Positions 1 through 12,774 are shown, counted from the first letter of the stretch. The stretch is 64,000 nucleotides of DNA from Peromyscus leucopus (GCF_004664715.2 NC_051074.1:16779678-16843677), one strand, 5' to 3'. Translations and numbers: made by a program. Notes: generated from the letters alone by a model not told the origin.

Positions 1-3000
1 GTTAAAAATTATGATGGTCTAGTAAATTGTATGAAGTATGTTAGGCCTCACTAACTATGGGTATTTGGCTGGTGTTTTGAAATCAGGCATGATTGTGAGC
101 TGTTTACCAATGCCTCCAAATGGAAGCTGAATAAAAACAAGTGAAGGCAGATCACCTTCTTCTGACTTTTCCTCCCTCACCTTCTTCTGAAGCACGAAGC
201 AGAAATATAATAAAATTTCCAGTACTGTTTTGAGACAGCTGAATGTGTACTGTTTGAGTTAGTTGAAACAGCAATGAGTTTCCTGAGATGAGATCTGCTA
301 AGTCCTTTAAATAGTCACAGATGATAGCTACTCTATCAAAGTGAAGTATCTTTCCACTCTAAAGGGCTACTCTCTACCTCCCTTAAATTTATGCCTATGA
401 AACTGATGTTAATTTTTCTGTCAGACTCTTTCGGGCTAAATCTATGACTTTTCAAACATACCCAACACCTGTGATGCCTTACACCACTCTTGCTGTAGTT
501 GAGAAGGAAAGACAAACACGGCTATAATAAATGATCCTTGTGTGTCACTACTTTAAGAAATTTTGGGCCAGCACCATTTAACAAGAAAAGTTATTATTAG
601 CTGTAAGTGATCTAAAGGCCACCAGAACTCAGCTTCATACCATGTGTGGGATACAAAAGCCTCAGGTTCAGCAACTAAAACTAACTTTTGATGATGACAG
701 GACACACTTATTTTCCAAGTCTGTGTCTCATACCTAGACAGTCTGCTGAGAAAGCAAGTTGTGAATTATGACTTTGGTAAGTTCCCATTATGACTTCTAT
801 TCTCTCTAAGCAAGAAAGTCCAGAAAAGCAGTCCTGAATCAACATAACAGGTTGGCACTTCAGTGTTCCAAGAGGGTGATGGCTTCTAATGAATAAGAAG
901 CAAAATCGCCTTCACAGAATTATCCCATTTGTCTGATATTGTGAAATGTAATTGAATTTCACTTGAAACATTCCATTTAGCCCACTCTGTTCTTTTTCCT
1001 TACTCTTGAAGGAATAATGTTAATATTGTTACAATAGATTTTCATGATCTATTGAATGAAATGAACTGATCTTTAACCAGCTGTTTCGATCTCAGGCTAT
1101 GTCTGTACTATGTTGTGACTAATATGTATCCTATTTTATGCTTTAAAGCCTAATTTGGTTGTATTCTACCACAGCCTGTGTCAAACTTGGAACAATAATA
1201 AACTTGATATCAGTCAGTTAAAACAAGCAGGGATGTTTAAGATGACTTAATCTTTGATTAATTATGACTAACTAAATTTAAATGTATTCCTCAATTTTAA
1301 TGAACATTTTCTTATGATTTTCTTACCTGCTTTATGTAGAATGGATATGAAAAGCCTGGAAAACATATATGCAGTTCAGTTCCATTATTTTTTCCCTTTT
1401 ATGTCAATGTTGTAACCTATAAGACTGTTGGAATTCACTTGTTGGTCATATTGTTTTCCTTTCCTCCCACATTGTATTGTGCTAACTCACTCATAAAGTA
1501 TAGGAAAAACTGTAAATTTCAACCAAAGGCATTGAAATGGCCAAAGTGACCATAGTACAATTTATGCAAAAATAAATGAAGGTTGAAAGTTGGAAAGATT
1601 GATTCCTGGGGAGGCAGAAGCTAACTAATTTTTTTAATATATGCTTGAGTGGGAACTATGGAGAATGACTGTACATTAAAAATGACTGGTCCTTTCTATT
1701 TTTATCTCAATGTCCCTGAAGACTGTTTTCATTACTCTTAGGAAGAATAAATAAGCCACTGAAAAATATACTTCTTTAGCATATTTCCAGATGGCTCTTC
1801 TGAAGTACTGATGACACACAGAAGAATTTCAAAGCTGTCACTTTGTAAAAAGAGATGCACATCTCATAACAAGCAGAGGTTCTTCTATCTCATAGCCCTC
1901 TCTCTGTCTGGATAGATAATGTCACAGGAAGAATAGATTGTAGGTCTGATACCTGGTCCAGACATGATGACCACAGGTAGCTCTATGATGTCTGATGCAG
2001 TGATCTGCTAAACAGATAATTCTATTTGATATTTCACGTACACTTCCACAGTAAACTAACCACCTCATCAAGCATCAGGATCCTACCCTTTCTCTGGGTC
2101 AAACAGGATTTAATCTTGTGTCGCCAGGCTCTTCTTTGTCTGATGCTTAGTGGATGCTTCACATGTTTCTGTTATGGCAATACATTTGCATGTGCTTTCT
2201 TTTCTTAAGGCTAACTCTTTCTGTAATTGGTTATTCCAGAAGCTAAAACAATTGGAATTTCATAGAAAAAACAGAAAACTTACAATTTTTCTACAGTTAT
2301 TGGAAGAATATCTGTGCAATGATGTTTATCATGAGTACATGCTTCCTCAAGAACTATCACCCTGACAGTTGAAAGAACATGAGCCAGGAGAGAGTCACAG
2401 TCACATTCTACTTCTCCAGCTCCCTGAAGCGAGATGTGAAACCTAGAAAAGTCATTAGAAGACTTACTTTCTCCTTTACCCTGGAGCACATGTTAAGCTT
2501 CTGACTTAAGATGTCTCCTTTCAGTATTCAGGAAGAGCAACATCTCTGTCTTGGAAGATTAGGAGACAAAAAGTAAATAAATAAATAAAGACTGTGAACA
2601 AACAGAGATTGCTATGTTTTTTTTAATTTATCATTATTGGATATAGTCTGTTATACAGATACACTACTCCTCAGCTGTTCACCCTTCATCATCTGATGCA
2701 AATCCTGCAGATTTCCCTATTTGCTGATGCCAAATTCCTGGTAAGAATTCTAAAACTTAAAATAGATACATTTGTGTATTTTCATGTTTTGTTATAGTTC
2801 CTCACTCACAGGGAACAGGTTTTTTGCTTAGTTTTGCTTTGTTTTGTTTCTCCTATCATGCCCTATGTGCATTCTGATGGCTACCCACCCATGCTATGAT
2901 ATATGTGAGAAAAAAACCTTTAGTACTGAGATGTGTTTGGAGAAAGACATATCCAGCACTTTCCCCATTCTTACTGGTTTTATATGTCAAAGTGAGGAGT

Positions 3001-3771
3001 TTTAGAAGATGGCTGTTACAACAAATCATAACACTTAAATAAACATATTTTAAACTCCATCCTATATGAGATTGTAGAGAGATGGAGTGAGGTTGCTTCA
3101 GGAATAGACACTCAATGATGCCAGGCATGAGTTTTATACTGTGAGTGATTTCTATTTTTGAGCATGAGTACATTTAGGCAGGTTTCAGTGTGATATTCAA
3201 AACTCTTTACTTGTAATGAAAGATATGATTTTAGGAAAATGAGTTGCATAATTAAATGCAAACTGAATAAGTTTTACAGAAAAAAAGGAGCTGTGATGTA
3301 GGTTGGCTTCAATATGTAATATCATTAGTGATAAGAAAACTGTGGCAAGACAAGTTTTTATTCTGACCTTAATAAAATAATCTATGACTTTAGCATGTTA
3401 GTCAAGAACAGGACTCAGAGGTGATGGCTTACACTAATTGGAAGGATTTTGCGAAGTGTGATCCTTGCTGCAAGAGTGGGAGCCTACAGAGTGGCTTCCA
3501 GCATTTAACAGATGAGTTGTAGCACTGTAGAGACAGACAGCATGATTGCAAAAGAAGGGGCCATAACAGGCCGATCAGACAGTTCAGGTCCTCTCAACCT
3601 TTCTTCCAACATCTTCCACAATGCCATTACAACTGGAAAGGAAGTTCTTACTCTCTTCTTTATAGGTAACTCTGGAGAAGAGCACATACTTAGGAAGGAG
3701 TCTTCATTATAAACAGAGCCATAAGTGATTTTATTTTCAACTCTAAATTGTAACATTTTATGCAAAGGAGA

Positions 3772-3772
<1 letters not shown>
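1..3772. other. AT-rich non-coding DNA, nothing recognised
   Basis: I recognise no exon, RNA gene or named repeat here. The few open frames (for example around 2026-2365, 2856-3173 and 3505-3765) are short, lack any family motif, and overlap on both strands. An A-rich end with TAAA units sits at 2573-2589 and could be a decayed retroposon tail, but no body is identifiable upstream of it. Confidence 0.5.

Positions 3773-3774
<2 letters not shown>

Positions 3775-3813
<39 letters not shown>
3775..3813. repeat. (TG)n microsatellite
   Basis: Nearly pure TG dinucleotide run of about 39 bp. It grades into degenerate TG-rich sequence with GTGTAT and TTGTGT units to about 3930. Expected to be length-polymorphic. 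Confidence 0.97.
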
Positions 3814-3814
<1 letters not shown>

Positions 3815-4096
3815 TATATTGTGTAACCGTTGTATGAATGTTGTTTGTGTTGTGTATATGTTGTATATGTGTAGGGGGTTGTATGTGGGTGTGCTATGTG
3901 TATAATCTGGAGTGTGTCTGTGTATTTGTAACTATTTTACTCTGCCAAGTCAAATATCCATAAGCAAAGGAAATATATTTATCATTAGTTCATAATTTGT
4001 ACATTACCAGATTCTTAAAATGGAAATTAGAAACAGTATTAGAAGTGCATTCTAATTTTAAATTTAATTATATTAATTTAAAGTATCCCAATAAAG

Positions 4097-4347
4097 GGTC
4101 TATATAGAGTTTCCTCGGCATTAAAGAGCACTCGCTTTCTTACGGAGGATCTGGGCTTATTTCCCAGCACCCGTGTGGTAGCTTACTACCATGTGTTACT
4201 ACTGTGTGTTACTACAGTTATGCAGGATCCGATGCCCTCCGCTGGTGTCAGTGAACGTCACTTCCACATATGCTACACATATCTACATTCATGCAAACAC
4301 TTGTACACACAAACTTGTAAAAAATGTATTTAAAACAAATAAAGAAT
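4097..4347 (+). mobile_element. B2/B3-type SINE, diverged
   Basis: tRNA-derived rodent SINE in plus orientation. Recognisable blocks in order are a degenerate head with TTAAAGAGCACTCGCTTTCTTACGG (written here only to show the AGAGCACT...CTT...CGGAG block at 4123-4147), the TTCCCAGCACCCGTGTGGTAG region at 4159-4181, the GATCCGATGCCCTC block at 4226-4239, and a CATGCAAACAC...AAATAAAG tail. The divergence from consensus implies an old insertion. A short TGTGTTACTAC unit is duplicated internally at about 4192-4214. Confidence 0.8.
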
Positions 4348-5610
4348 ATACTACTACATACCACATAGAATGTGAGTTTTTTTCCCCAAAATTAAGTCAT
4401 TGATTTACAAGTGAAGAATGTAGAAGTTACCATACCTTTGGAAAAAAAGGTATTATTCACTCACAAAAGAACAAGTTCAACTAGGAAAAGCATGAATTGT
4501 CTGGAACTAAGTATGTAAAGCTGAGGGATTCCTTTCAAATAGAAATGTGGAACAAGTTACAATAATTACTTACCTTGATATTATTAGTGGTACATTTTCT
4601 AAAAAGTTGTTATAATACTAAAATGAAATTTTATTGAAAATGCAAATACCACATTCATTATTTATAGACTTTATAGCTAGCGTAATATTTCATGGTAGTA
4701 AAATGACTAAAGATATTTTGATGCAATTTATTTAATCACATTGAAATTAATTTTAGAATTAATTTTTATCTTTTAAAATACAATTCCTCATGTCTACTTA
4801 GCACTATGGGAACATAAACTTATCATGTACAATGTACAACTCTTTTGAAGAAAAAGTATGGCAGAAAAAGAGCTACCAAACAAAGAAAAAAAAAAACAGA
4901 ACACTTTTGGGTATGATATACTAAAATGAGATGTAAGGCAGTAATCCTTCTCAGGTCTTATAATTACAAACATGACCACTATATTTTCTATAAGAAATAT
5001 ACCTTCTCTTACTTCCCACTAGTTACATATGCCCACTGGGTTGTGCTGGGAGGGTTTTTTTATTACTATAATTATTAAATGCTACTCCGTGGAGAAATTT
5101 ACAACCAAAACAGGCAGATTCTGGTGGTACATATTTGTATTAGTGATGGGAATCTTTTTAAATTAATTTCTCATTTTGCATTCTAGTCCCAAAAGGAATC
5201 TTTTTCCCATAAGCTATTGGAATACAACTAGCATACTTATAACCATTGATCTCTTGTTCACTTCTTCAATAATATTTTATGCTAATAGATAATACTTCTA
5301 TTTCTAATGTTTATTGTAACACAAACCTGAAACATTTTAAAATCACTATTGTATTTGTATATGTTTATAGTATAATCAAGTTGTTTTTAATTTTACAAAT
5401 TTAGTGTCTAAGTAATGATCAACATGTTTCCTAAAAGATCACATATATCTTTCAATATATTACATATCTTTTGAAGAAGATCCTGGGATCTTTTTATGGA
5501 TATTATCACTGATTTATTCCTTATGTTCCTTACTGGCTTTTGAGTTGACAGTAGATATACTAATAAAAAATACGTATGAAAATGCATGTGCAAACCACCA
5601 AAATTCCATA
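4348..5610. other. AT-rich non-coding DNA, nothing recognised
   Basis: No repeat family or coding signal is recognised. There are A-runs near 4441 and 4887 and a T-rich stretch near 5057. The open frames on the minus strand at 4794-4979 and 5408-5593 have no family features. Confidence 0.45.
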
Positions 5611-5839
5611 TTTTAGACAGGTCTCACATTTGCTTAAACTGTCTCGGAACTCATACCACTATCTAGTTGTATGTAGCTGAGGATGTTCTTAATCTTGGGA
5701 TCCTCCTGCCACTATGACTGAGTACTGAAATTACAGGTGTGTAGCAGCATGTCAGTGTGATGTGGGCCTGTGAATCGAACCTAAGGTTTTGTGCCTGCTA
5801 ATCAAAACAGTTTTACCCACTGAACTGCAACGTAACCCC
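5611..5839 (-). mobile_element. B4/RSINE1-type composite SINE (ID-like plus B1-like)
   Basis: On the minus strand it begins with an ID/tRNA-like head (TTCAGTGGGTAAAACTG, then GGTTCGATTC, which reads as a B box). A B1-like part follows with CACACCTGTAATTTCAG, CAGGAGGATCCCAAG and GAGACCTGTCT near the 3' end. The order head-ID then B1 is that of the B4 family. It is well diverged and its A-tail is weak. Confidence 0.75.
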
Positions 5840-7080
5840 TTCTCTTCATACTCTTAAAATTAAAGTATAAAATCAAGTAATTCAGTAAAATGTGTTCTTT
5901 ATGCTAAAACTAATACACAAGTTATAATTTGTCTTCATTACATCACTTGAGAAATGATGGGGTGCTCAGTTCAAGATGCATTTGTAGGTGCATTGCTGAA
6001 CTTAACATAAAACAAATAGTCCCTTCAATTTTGCACAAGTTCCCAATTCACAGTAAACCCTATTTATATTTCTATTTTTGCAGAATAGAATTAGAAGCAC
6101 TGAGGATGAGCTGACCATGGGGATGACTTCTGAAACTGCTACCTCTTACTAAATAAAAAAAGAGAAATGATATTTTTAAAATAAAATGTTACAAATCCAT
6201 ATTGTTCATAAACTTCTTACGTGATGAATCATTAAACCAATTGATCCATTCAACAATGAATACTTTGGACAAATGAATCATTTGCCCTCTTCCTGCCATA
6301 GAAAATTATATTAGTAAAACATACTTACCTCAGAAAGATTATGGACTAAAATGATATAAGACTAATACGAAGTGATACATGCTGATAATGGAATAATCAG
6401 AGGATACCACTGAAGATTCAGGTAGTTTACTTAAGGCAACACGTAATTTGTGAAGCTATTAATTGGATACTAGACAAAATTCACTATCAAAAATAACATA
6501 AAGAATTACAGATAAAGAAATTAGCATATGTGAAAAACAGTGAAACAATGTGGAACATATTGAATGGAAATTATATGCATATACTGCATGATGTACAATA
6601 TAAAGTTTTTACTGTTATTAAAAGACAACAATAAGTATATTGGTCCCATTAAATTATACTAGGGCTGACAATTTTTGATCCCTGAGTGATATAATGAACA
6701 TTGTAGTTTCATAGTGCATGCCATTATCCACCTGTTTGTACTGATACAGATATAAGCCAACCAAAAAGAACAGCGTTGCATAAAAGCAAGACTTATTTAA
6801 ATAGGGACAATCTGAGACACTTGATAATAACAAATGACTATGATACCAGTTTATATATTTACTATGCTATGTTTTATCATTACAATGCTTTTTATAATTT
6901 TTGGAAAACTTACTGCAAAACAATATTCTACCTGAGCAGCAATTTCATATCTAACATTTGCTACAGCTTTGATGATACCATGCGGTCATGTGGAATGAAT
7001 GATTTACATCATCCAGGGTGCTGATATTCTGTTGTTTAATGAAATAGAAAATCAATGAACAGTGCATGTCTTGGCCTGTA
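5840..7080. other. AT-rich non-coding DNA, nothing recognised
   Basis: I see no named repeat or gene. The short plus-strand frames at 5929-6114 and 6776-7024 have compositions expected of AT-rich noise (rich in Y, N, I and F) and no motif. Confidence 0.45.
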
Positions 7081-7525
7081 TTCCTGTTGTTAGTTAATGT
7101 ATAACAACCTAGCTCAACATGGGCTGGGACTGATACATATATGAACTCACATAGACTGTAGCAGTATGCACAGAGCCTTTGTGGATTTATTTGAAATGAT
7201 GTCCAATGATGAGAAGAGACGTGGTCACAAGCCCCTAGGAGATATCTTCAGTTGATAATTGCTCTCAAATGAAAAACTATTTCTCACCAAGCAAGTCTCT
7301 CTGGGGATAGAAACTACTCTTAAGGGTAAGCCTCAAGCCATGCAATAGATGGTGACCACCAAGTGAACTCAGTGGCATCTTTGGGAGTTCTTTGTCTTTA
7401 ATGTTTCATCAGAGCACTTTTGCTTTAACTTTAAAATTCCTTTTCATATAGATTATGACTTTCAGTTTTGTGTTTTATGGAATTCCTGTGTGTACAACCA
7501 GTGCATTTTTATTGTTATTATTAAC
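7081..7525 (+). mobile_element. L1 (Lx-type) 3' UTR fragment
   Basis: Matches the rodent L1 3' UTR in order: the GACAACTTCTCTCAAATGA-like block (here TTGCTCTCAAATGAAAAAC, 7259-7277), CTACTCTTAAGGGTAAGCC at 7313-7331, AACTCAGTGGCATCTTTGGG at 7366-7385, GGTTCTTTGTCT-like sequence, then TATGACTTTCAGTTTTGTGTTTTATGG at 7454-7480 (positions given for reference). The ORF2 region and terminal A-tail are missing or decayed. The strand follows from the usual order of these blocks. Confidence 0.7.
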
Positions 7526-7996
7526 AGTGGAATTTATGAAAGGCTACAAACATGGGAGGTGGTGACTCAAAAACCACTCATAATGTTTAGAGAGCAGCCC
7601 AACATGGAAACCAGATTTAAAAAGCTGGGATCCTGAAAACCTGGGGATCACTGCACAACCTGGAGGCAAATCAATAGGTCAGAATGTCTCTTTGAGGCCT
7701 CACAGTTGGTCTGAGCCTTTTCCTCATCAGTTGGCTGGCTGATGTATGACAATCTCAGTGTCCCTATGGTTTATATGTTTGAAGGGGGCAGAATCTAGTT
7801 CATCCGGTCAATTTCTGGAACTGTGAATGGCCTCAAATTGTAAACTTTCCCGTTTTAAGAAGCTACCCCACAGACTGGGATGTTGCCCCTCTCTTTTGAC
7901 ATTTGAGCCTTTTAAGAGTTTCCTCCCAAGATGTAATATAACACCCATAAAAACTGAAGCCATGGAAATATAATTCTCTGCACAAATGATAGATAA
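7526..7996. other. Unclassified sequence, possibly LTR-derived
   Basis: No family is named with confidence. The composition is less AT-rich than its surroundings, and the CCCATAAAAACTGAAGCC motif near 7946 looks like a TATA-type promoter of an old LTR. I could not find terminal repeats or a target-site duplication. Confidence 0.3.
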
Positions 7997-8156
7997 TAGT
8001 GGTGGTGGTGGCGGCAGTGCTCACCTTTAGTCCCAGCACTCGGGAAGCAGAGGCAGGCAGATTTTTGTGAGTTCGAGGCCAGCCTGGGCTATAGAGTGAG
8101 TTCCATTAAAGGTACAAGCTACACAGAGAAACCCCGTCACAAAAAAAAAAAAAAAA
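7997..8156 (+). mobile_element. B1 SINE
   Basis: 7SL-derived B1 in plus orientation: GGTGGTGGTGGCGGCAGTG head, CTTTAGTCCCAGCACTCGGG, GAGTTCGAGGCCAGCCTGGG, TACACAGAGAAACCCCGTC, then an A16 tail at 8141-8156. It is close to full length with modest divergence. Confidence 0.95.
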
Positions 8157-8307
8157 GACACAAGATCATGAATGGTAAATTTAACAAGACTTCCTTGTTG
8201 AGATTTGTGATTAGGATATTTCTCAGAACAGCTAATATTATATGAACAGAAAAGCACTTTCGTTTTTGTGTCAAAACTGTTTCTATTACTGGTTGAAATA
8301 CACCAGA

Positions 8308-9222
8308 TGTGGTGGTTTAACAAGGAATGGCTCCCTTAGGTTCATGTATTTGAGAGCTTAGTCACCAGGGAGTAGAAATGTTTGAAAGGATTGTAAGCAT
8401 TAGGGCAGGTGGCCTTGCCAGAAGAGGTTTGCCTTTGTTGGAAGAAACATGTCATATGGGATGGGCTTTGAGGTTTTTTAAAGCCCACGCCAAGACCAGA
8501 GTCAGGATGCAGCTCTCAGCTACTGCTGCAGCAAGGGCCTCAATGAGGCCATGATCCCTCTCCTTATGATAATGGACTAAATCTCTGAAATTGTAAGCAA
8601 GCCCCCAGTTGTAGGGGTTTTTTCTCTACTCTTTGGGAGCCTGCCACCCAGCTCCCAAATATGTACACAGACTCTTATTTTTACTTATAAATGCTCAGCC
8701 TTAACTTGGATTATTTCTAGCCCATGTTTCTTGACTTAAGATATCCTGGCTACCTTTTGCCTTTTGACTTTTCTCATTCTCTATTCTATATACCTTTCTT
8801 TACTTCTTACTCCATGGCTTGCTGTGTATATGGGTGGCTGGTCCCTGGAGCCATCCTCTTCTCTTCTCTCACTTCTTAATCATCTTTTCTCAGATTTGCC
8901 TCTTATTTGTTCTCTCTGCATGCCAAACCCACCTATCCTTTCTCCTGCTCCACTACGGGGTGTTCAGGTCTTCAGTGTCCAGCTCTTTACTCCACGAATC
9001 AGGTGGTTGAGACAGACAAGGTAACACAATGTCACAGAGTTAAACAAATGCAACATAAAAGAATGAAACATATCTTTGTATCATTAAACAACTGCTCCAC
9101 AGCATAAACAAATGTAACACATCTTAAACAAATATTCCATCACACCCAGTTACATACATTCTCTTATAATAGTTACCTTTGTCATGGTGTCTCTTCACAG
9201 CAAGAGGACAGTGGCTAAGACT
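8308..9222 (+). mobile_element. MT-type MaLR solo LTR, split by a later LTR
   Basis: LTR of the non-autonomous rodent MaLR (ERVL-related) group. The 5' part (8308-8609) starts TGTGGTGGTTTAA, passes through GGGCTTTGAGG and AGCTCTCAGCTACTGCT, and reaches AATGGACTAAATCTCTGAAA and GTAAGCAAGCCCCCAGT. The sequence resumes at 9145 with CCCAGTTACATACATTCTCT, then GTCATGGTGTCTCTTCACAG, and ends AAGAC at about 9222. The missing middle is not lost: a 535-bp element sits between the halves. No internal MaLR sequence follows, so this is a solo LTR. Confidence 0.8.
8610..9144 (-). mobile_element. Class II-like ERV solo LTR nested in the MT LTR
   Basis: A 535-bp unit bounded by TG and CA, starting TGTAGGGG and ending CCATCACA on the plus strand. 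The 6-bp direct repeat CCCAGT stands at 8604-8609 and 9145-9150. A 6-bp duplication with TG...CA ends is what ERVK/class II integrases leave. On the minus strand it reads TGTGATGGAATATTTG at the start and GGCTGAGCATTTATAA late in the unit. That late block resembles the plus-strand LTR at 39.5 kb. I recall similar LTRs as abundant in cricetids (mys-related), but the family name is not certain. The open frames at 8764-9107 lie inside it and are not genes. Confidence 0.75.
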
Positions 9223-9439
9223 CAATGGTTAGATAAAATAAAAATAGGAAAATATGTGCTTGGTGAACTAAGACTATCCATGCTATCTTCATAAGTCCTC
9301 ACAAGTTTAAAACTTGTTTCATGTGAAAACCTGTCAGAATCCTCAGAATTTTGCCTCACAAAGTGCATGATAAAAGGGAAAAAAGAGGTATATCTACACA
9401 GAAGGAATATTTTTAAACTACTTATCCAGCAGAAGACTT

Positions 9440-10170
9440 ATATTAAAACTATTAAAGATTTCCTGAAACTTAATACTGAAAACACAAATAACTCAATTTA
9501 AAAAGAAAAAAAAATAACTCTTAACAACTGCTTATGAAATGCAATATGTGGATGTCAGATAAGCACATGAAAAGTTGTTTGGTAGCGTTGACTACCAAGA
9601 ACATGCAAAACAAAGCTTCAACAGCACACCTTTTAGAATGATTAAATTGAACAATCCTGACAATGAGAAAGGTTGAAAGGTTACAAAGCATTAAGAATCC
9701 TTATAATTTGCTGGAGGGGAAGCAATATAGAAGGAAAAATAAATCAAGTTTCTACTCTAGAAAATCATTTGTTGGTTTCTTCTGAAGTTCAATCCTTATT
9801 TATTTAAAATACTGCTCAGAATTCCACTCCAGGATATTACATTGATTCTCATTCTAAAGCCTGTACATATATTCTTATAGCACCCTTACTATTAATCATG
9901 CTAACTTGGAAATAAACATATGTCTTTCAGTGGGATGGATACAAAATTGTGGCATGGCGATATTCTATAATGTATTACAAAATATAATGAATCAATGATG
10001 CATGTAAAAACAGATGAATCTGAAAGGCTTTGTTCTTAATAAAAGAGGTCAGACTCAAAAGTTCTTGTGCTAATTCCACTTAGATAACATTTTCAAGCCA
10101 ATAAAATCACAATACTGAAGAAGAGGCTAGGAGTTATTAGACTGAGAGGTAGAGAGAAGATTAATTGATA
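9440..10170 (+). mobile_element. Old L1 (L1M-type): end of ORF2 and 3' UTR
   Basis: Strongly decayed copy that still follows the L1M order: AAGCACATGAAAAGTTG, TAGAATGATTAAA, GCTGGAGGGGAAGC, CAGAATTCCACTCCAGGATAT, AACTTGGAAATAAACATATG, ATGATGCATGTAAAAACAG, then a CACTTAGATAACATTTTC stretch matching the 'tatatgaaatgtcc' part of the 3' UTR. No reading frame survives. Confidence 0.6.
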
Positions 10171-12029
10171 GCAGAAAAGAATTATTTGTGTTTTGATGAA
10201 ATCATGGTCTGAGAAATGTCTTTAGTTACAATATAGTGATGAATAGATGCTTTCAAAAAAAAAAAAAAGAAATGAGATCCAGAGACACATGGAAATTTAA
10301 TGAAAGTGTGAACATTCAGAAAAACTCAAAGAAAATCAGCATATTTGTTATGTAGATGGAAATAAAAAGTAAAGGAAAAAGAGTTAATAGGGTTAAACAG
10401 TTAAGAGGCAGCCAGTCCCCAAAGAGACTGTAAGCATGGAATAAGATGTGGAACTGTTGGTAAGTAAAGTTATTTTCTGAAAGGTTAACAAACTAGGGTG
10501 ACAATATATCTTACTTTTGTAAGACATTGCTTAAAGCAGAAATGCCCATTGGGCTTAATTTATAAGGAAGTGAAATGCTGCAAAGCAGGTTTATACCAGT
10601 TTATATGAGAGGAAATAGATATGGTTTTATTACCAAACACTGTTACAGTGGAAACCATACTCAGACCTAAAAATTAATCACCAATTTTACATATGCCATA
10701 CATAATTATGCTCATAAATATGAAAGTATGAATACATAAAATGTACAAATAAAAATGCATATGTAATGCAAAATTTCAGAAACCATGAAATCCAATAGCT
10801 AGAAGGAAAAGACATGGTCATGTTTCCAAAATCAGAATGTTATTTCTTGAGGCTGTGGCATGAGATAATTTAGGGGGTACAGATGGATATTAAAATTTTA
10901 ATACCTGTTAGTTTCTTTAATATATAATCAAAAAATAAGCTACCACTAGCACATCAATGCTTGGATTTCATGAATATATTGTTAATTTAAATAAATCTTT
11001 TACTTATAAATACAATTACAGTTGATACTTTAAATTATTAATATATTAATAGCAGAAAAAGAATGTCAACATGTAAAAAACAGTGGGGTTGTACATGAAG
11101 ATGGAAGGTAAGTTTGTTTTTAAATAACCCAAAGGTTTATGAAGTTTTGAGTAGAAGGCATTTACCTGAAGACTGGTAACATATGAAGAGCTCTTTGCAC
11201 TCTGAATCTTCTCTACAAAGTTATCCCTTTTTCACCGAAAGCCAAGGTGTGTCTTTCTATGATTTTTTTACCTAAGGTTAAATATTCTTCATGCACTATC
11301 ATGGGCCATTGCCATACACTATTGCCAGTGTACTTGGTTTTGCAACCGGAGCCCTCCATGGAGGATTAACATCACATACTCATTCTTGCCAAATAAGGGA
11401 ATGAATGTTGGTATAGACTCTTGTAGCAATATCCTTCCCATTTAAAAAGCAGGGGATAAGTGCCTGTCAACTCCTGGACAAAGGTTGGAAAATGATATTC
11501 TAGGAAGAAAAGAACTTTCAGAGAAAGAATAAAAACTTCAAGGGTTTACAGGAGATGCTACTTCCACACCTAAACCAATAACTACCATAAAAATGTTCTT
11601 TACAATTTTTTCTTTATCATTCCATCATGTGAGTGAACTTATTTTGTTCTTATTTAGCAAAACAAGCCTCTTTCTACATCTAAACATTTTCATAGATGGA
11701 TATGTTTCCTAGGAACACTTTAAGTGATTATTTATTTATAAGAAACAAAATGTAAAAACAATAACGACCAACAACCATGGTTCATCCCAATAAACTAAAG
11801 TTGAGAGATATATTAGCATGAATTATTTATGAGGTAGAAAAGAAATGTGCTGTTGAACACTGGCTATTTTCTTCGGGATTTTTTAAATAAACTTTGGTGT
11901 CATCTGGACCCTCTACATTTCAGTCTTCTTCTAGACAAACAACAGCTACTATCTCTTCTTCAAACTTTGGTTTTCTCTCTCTGCATAGTGAGGAATTACA
12001 ACTTGATGGCTTTTCATGAGATACACACA
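10171..12029. other. AT-rich non-coding DNA, nothing recognised
   Basis: An A-run lies at 10255-10269. No SINE, LTR or LINE family is recognised, and the frame at 11847-12062 shows no motif. A decayed LINE may be present but cannot be supported by eye. Confidence 0.4.
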
Positions 12030-12512
12030 ATTCTATTTTTTAATAATATTTTAACAATTTGATAAAATGTATTTTTTTTTTTGGTTTTATGAGATAGGGT
12101 TTCTCTGTGTAGCTTTGCACTTTTCCTGGATCTCGCTCTGTAGACTAGGCTGGCCTTGAACTCACAGAGATCCGCCTGCCTCTGCCTCCCAAGTGCTGGG
12201 ATTAAAGGCGTGTGCTCATACAATGTATTCTGATTATAGTTATCACTGAGCTCCCCTATCATACTCCTCTCCCTCTCTACTTTTCCCTCTTTACCCACCT
12301 AATAGTGTCTTCTCCTTCTCTTCCTCCTCCTTCTTTTTTATTCTTTATCATCCTTCTTCTCTTCATCCATCAAGTTCAGTTTTGTAGTGTCCTACTACTC
12401 TTGGAGTAGGACCTGCAGTAAAGTTTGCATTACCTGCCAGAGGTCACATTAAAAAAAAATACAACAGACTTTCTCTCTCCCAGCAGCTATCAAATGTTAA
12501 CAGTTCCTCACT
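12030..12512 (-). mobile_element. L1 (Lx-type) 3' UTR, split by a B1
   Basis: Minus-strand L1 3' end. The terminal AATACATTTTATCAA block is left of the nested B1 (12074-12218). To the right are TACAATGTATTCTG, the polypurine tract of rodent L1 3' UTRs (read here as polypyrimidine, 12251-12375), AAGTTCAGTTTTGTAG, TCTTGGAGTAGGACCTGC and TCCCAGCAGCTATCAAATG. These are the usual landmarks of Lx-type 3' UTRs in antisense. Confidence 0.75.
12074..12218 (-). mobile_element. B1 SINE inserted in the L1 3' UTR
   Basis: Antisense B1: poly(T) start, GGGTTTCTCTGTGTAGCTTTG, TAGACTAGGCTGGCCTTGAA, CTCACAGAGATCCGCCTGCC, AAGTGCTGGGATTAAAGGC. The head is slightly truncated. The flanks TAAAATGTATT (12063-12073) and TACAATGTATT (12219-12229) are a target-site duplication with one mismatch. 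This shows the B1 landed inside the already present L1. Confidence 0.93.
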
Positions 12513-12568
12513 ATTTTATTTCTTAAATTTGGAGAAATTCAGTTAAGCATCCTATTTCAAGAAATTGT

Positions 12569-12587
12569 ATGTGCATATGTGTATGTG

Positions 12588-12639
<52 letters not shown>

Positions 12640-12660
12640 GTGTGTGTGTATCTGTGTGTT
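12569..12660. repeat. (TG)n microsatellite
   Basis: Pure TG run at 12601-12637 with imperfect TG-rich shoulders on both sides. It faces a complementary (CA)n tract about 60-85 bp downstream. Confidence 0.97.
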
Positions 12661-12711
12661 TCTCATATCATAGTCAATTCAACTTATTTCCTAAATATCA
12701 CTTCTGGGCAT

Positions 12712-12718
12712 GCACACA

Positions 12719-12774
<56 letters not shown>

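Noticed and set aside
3512..3765. Overlapping plus and minus frames that looked exon-like
   Set aside because: No family motif, no splice-site-bounded homology I can recognise, and frames open on both strands. Not supportable as an exon by eye.
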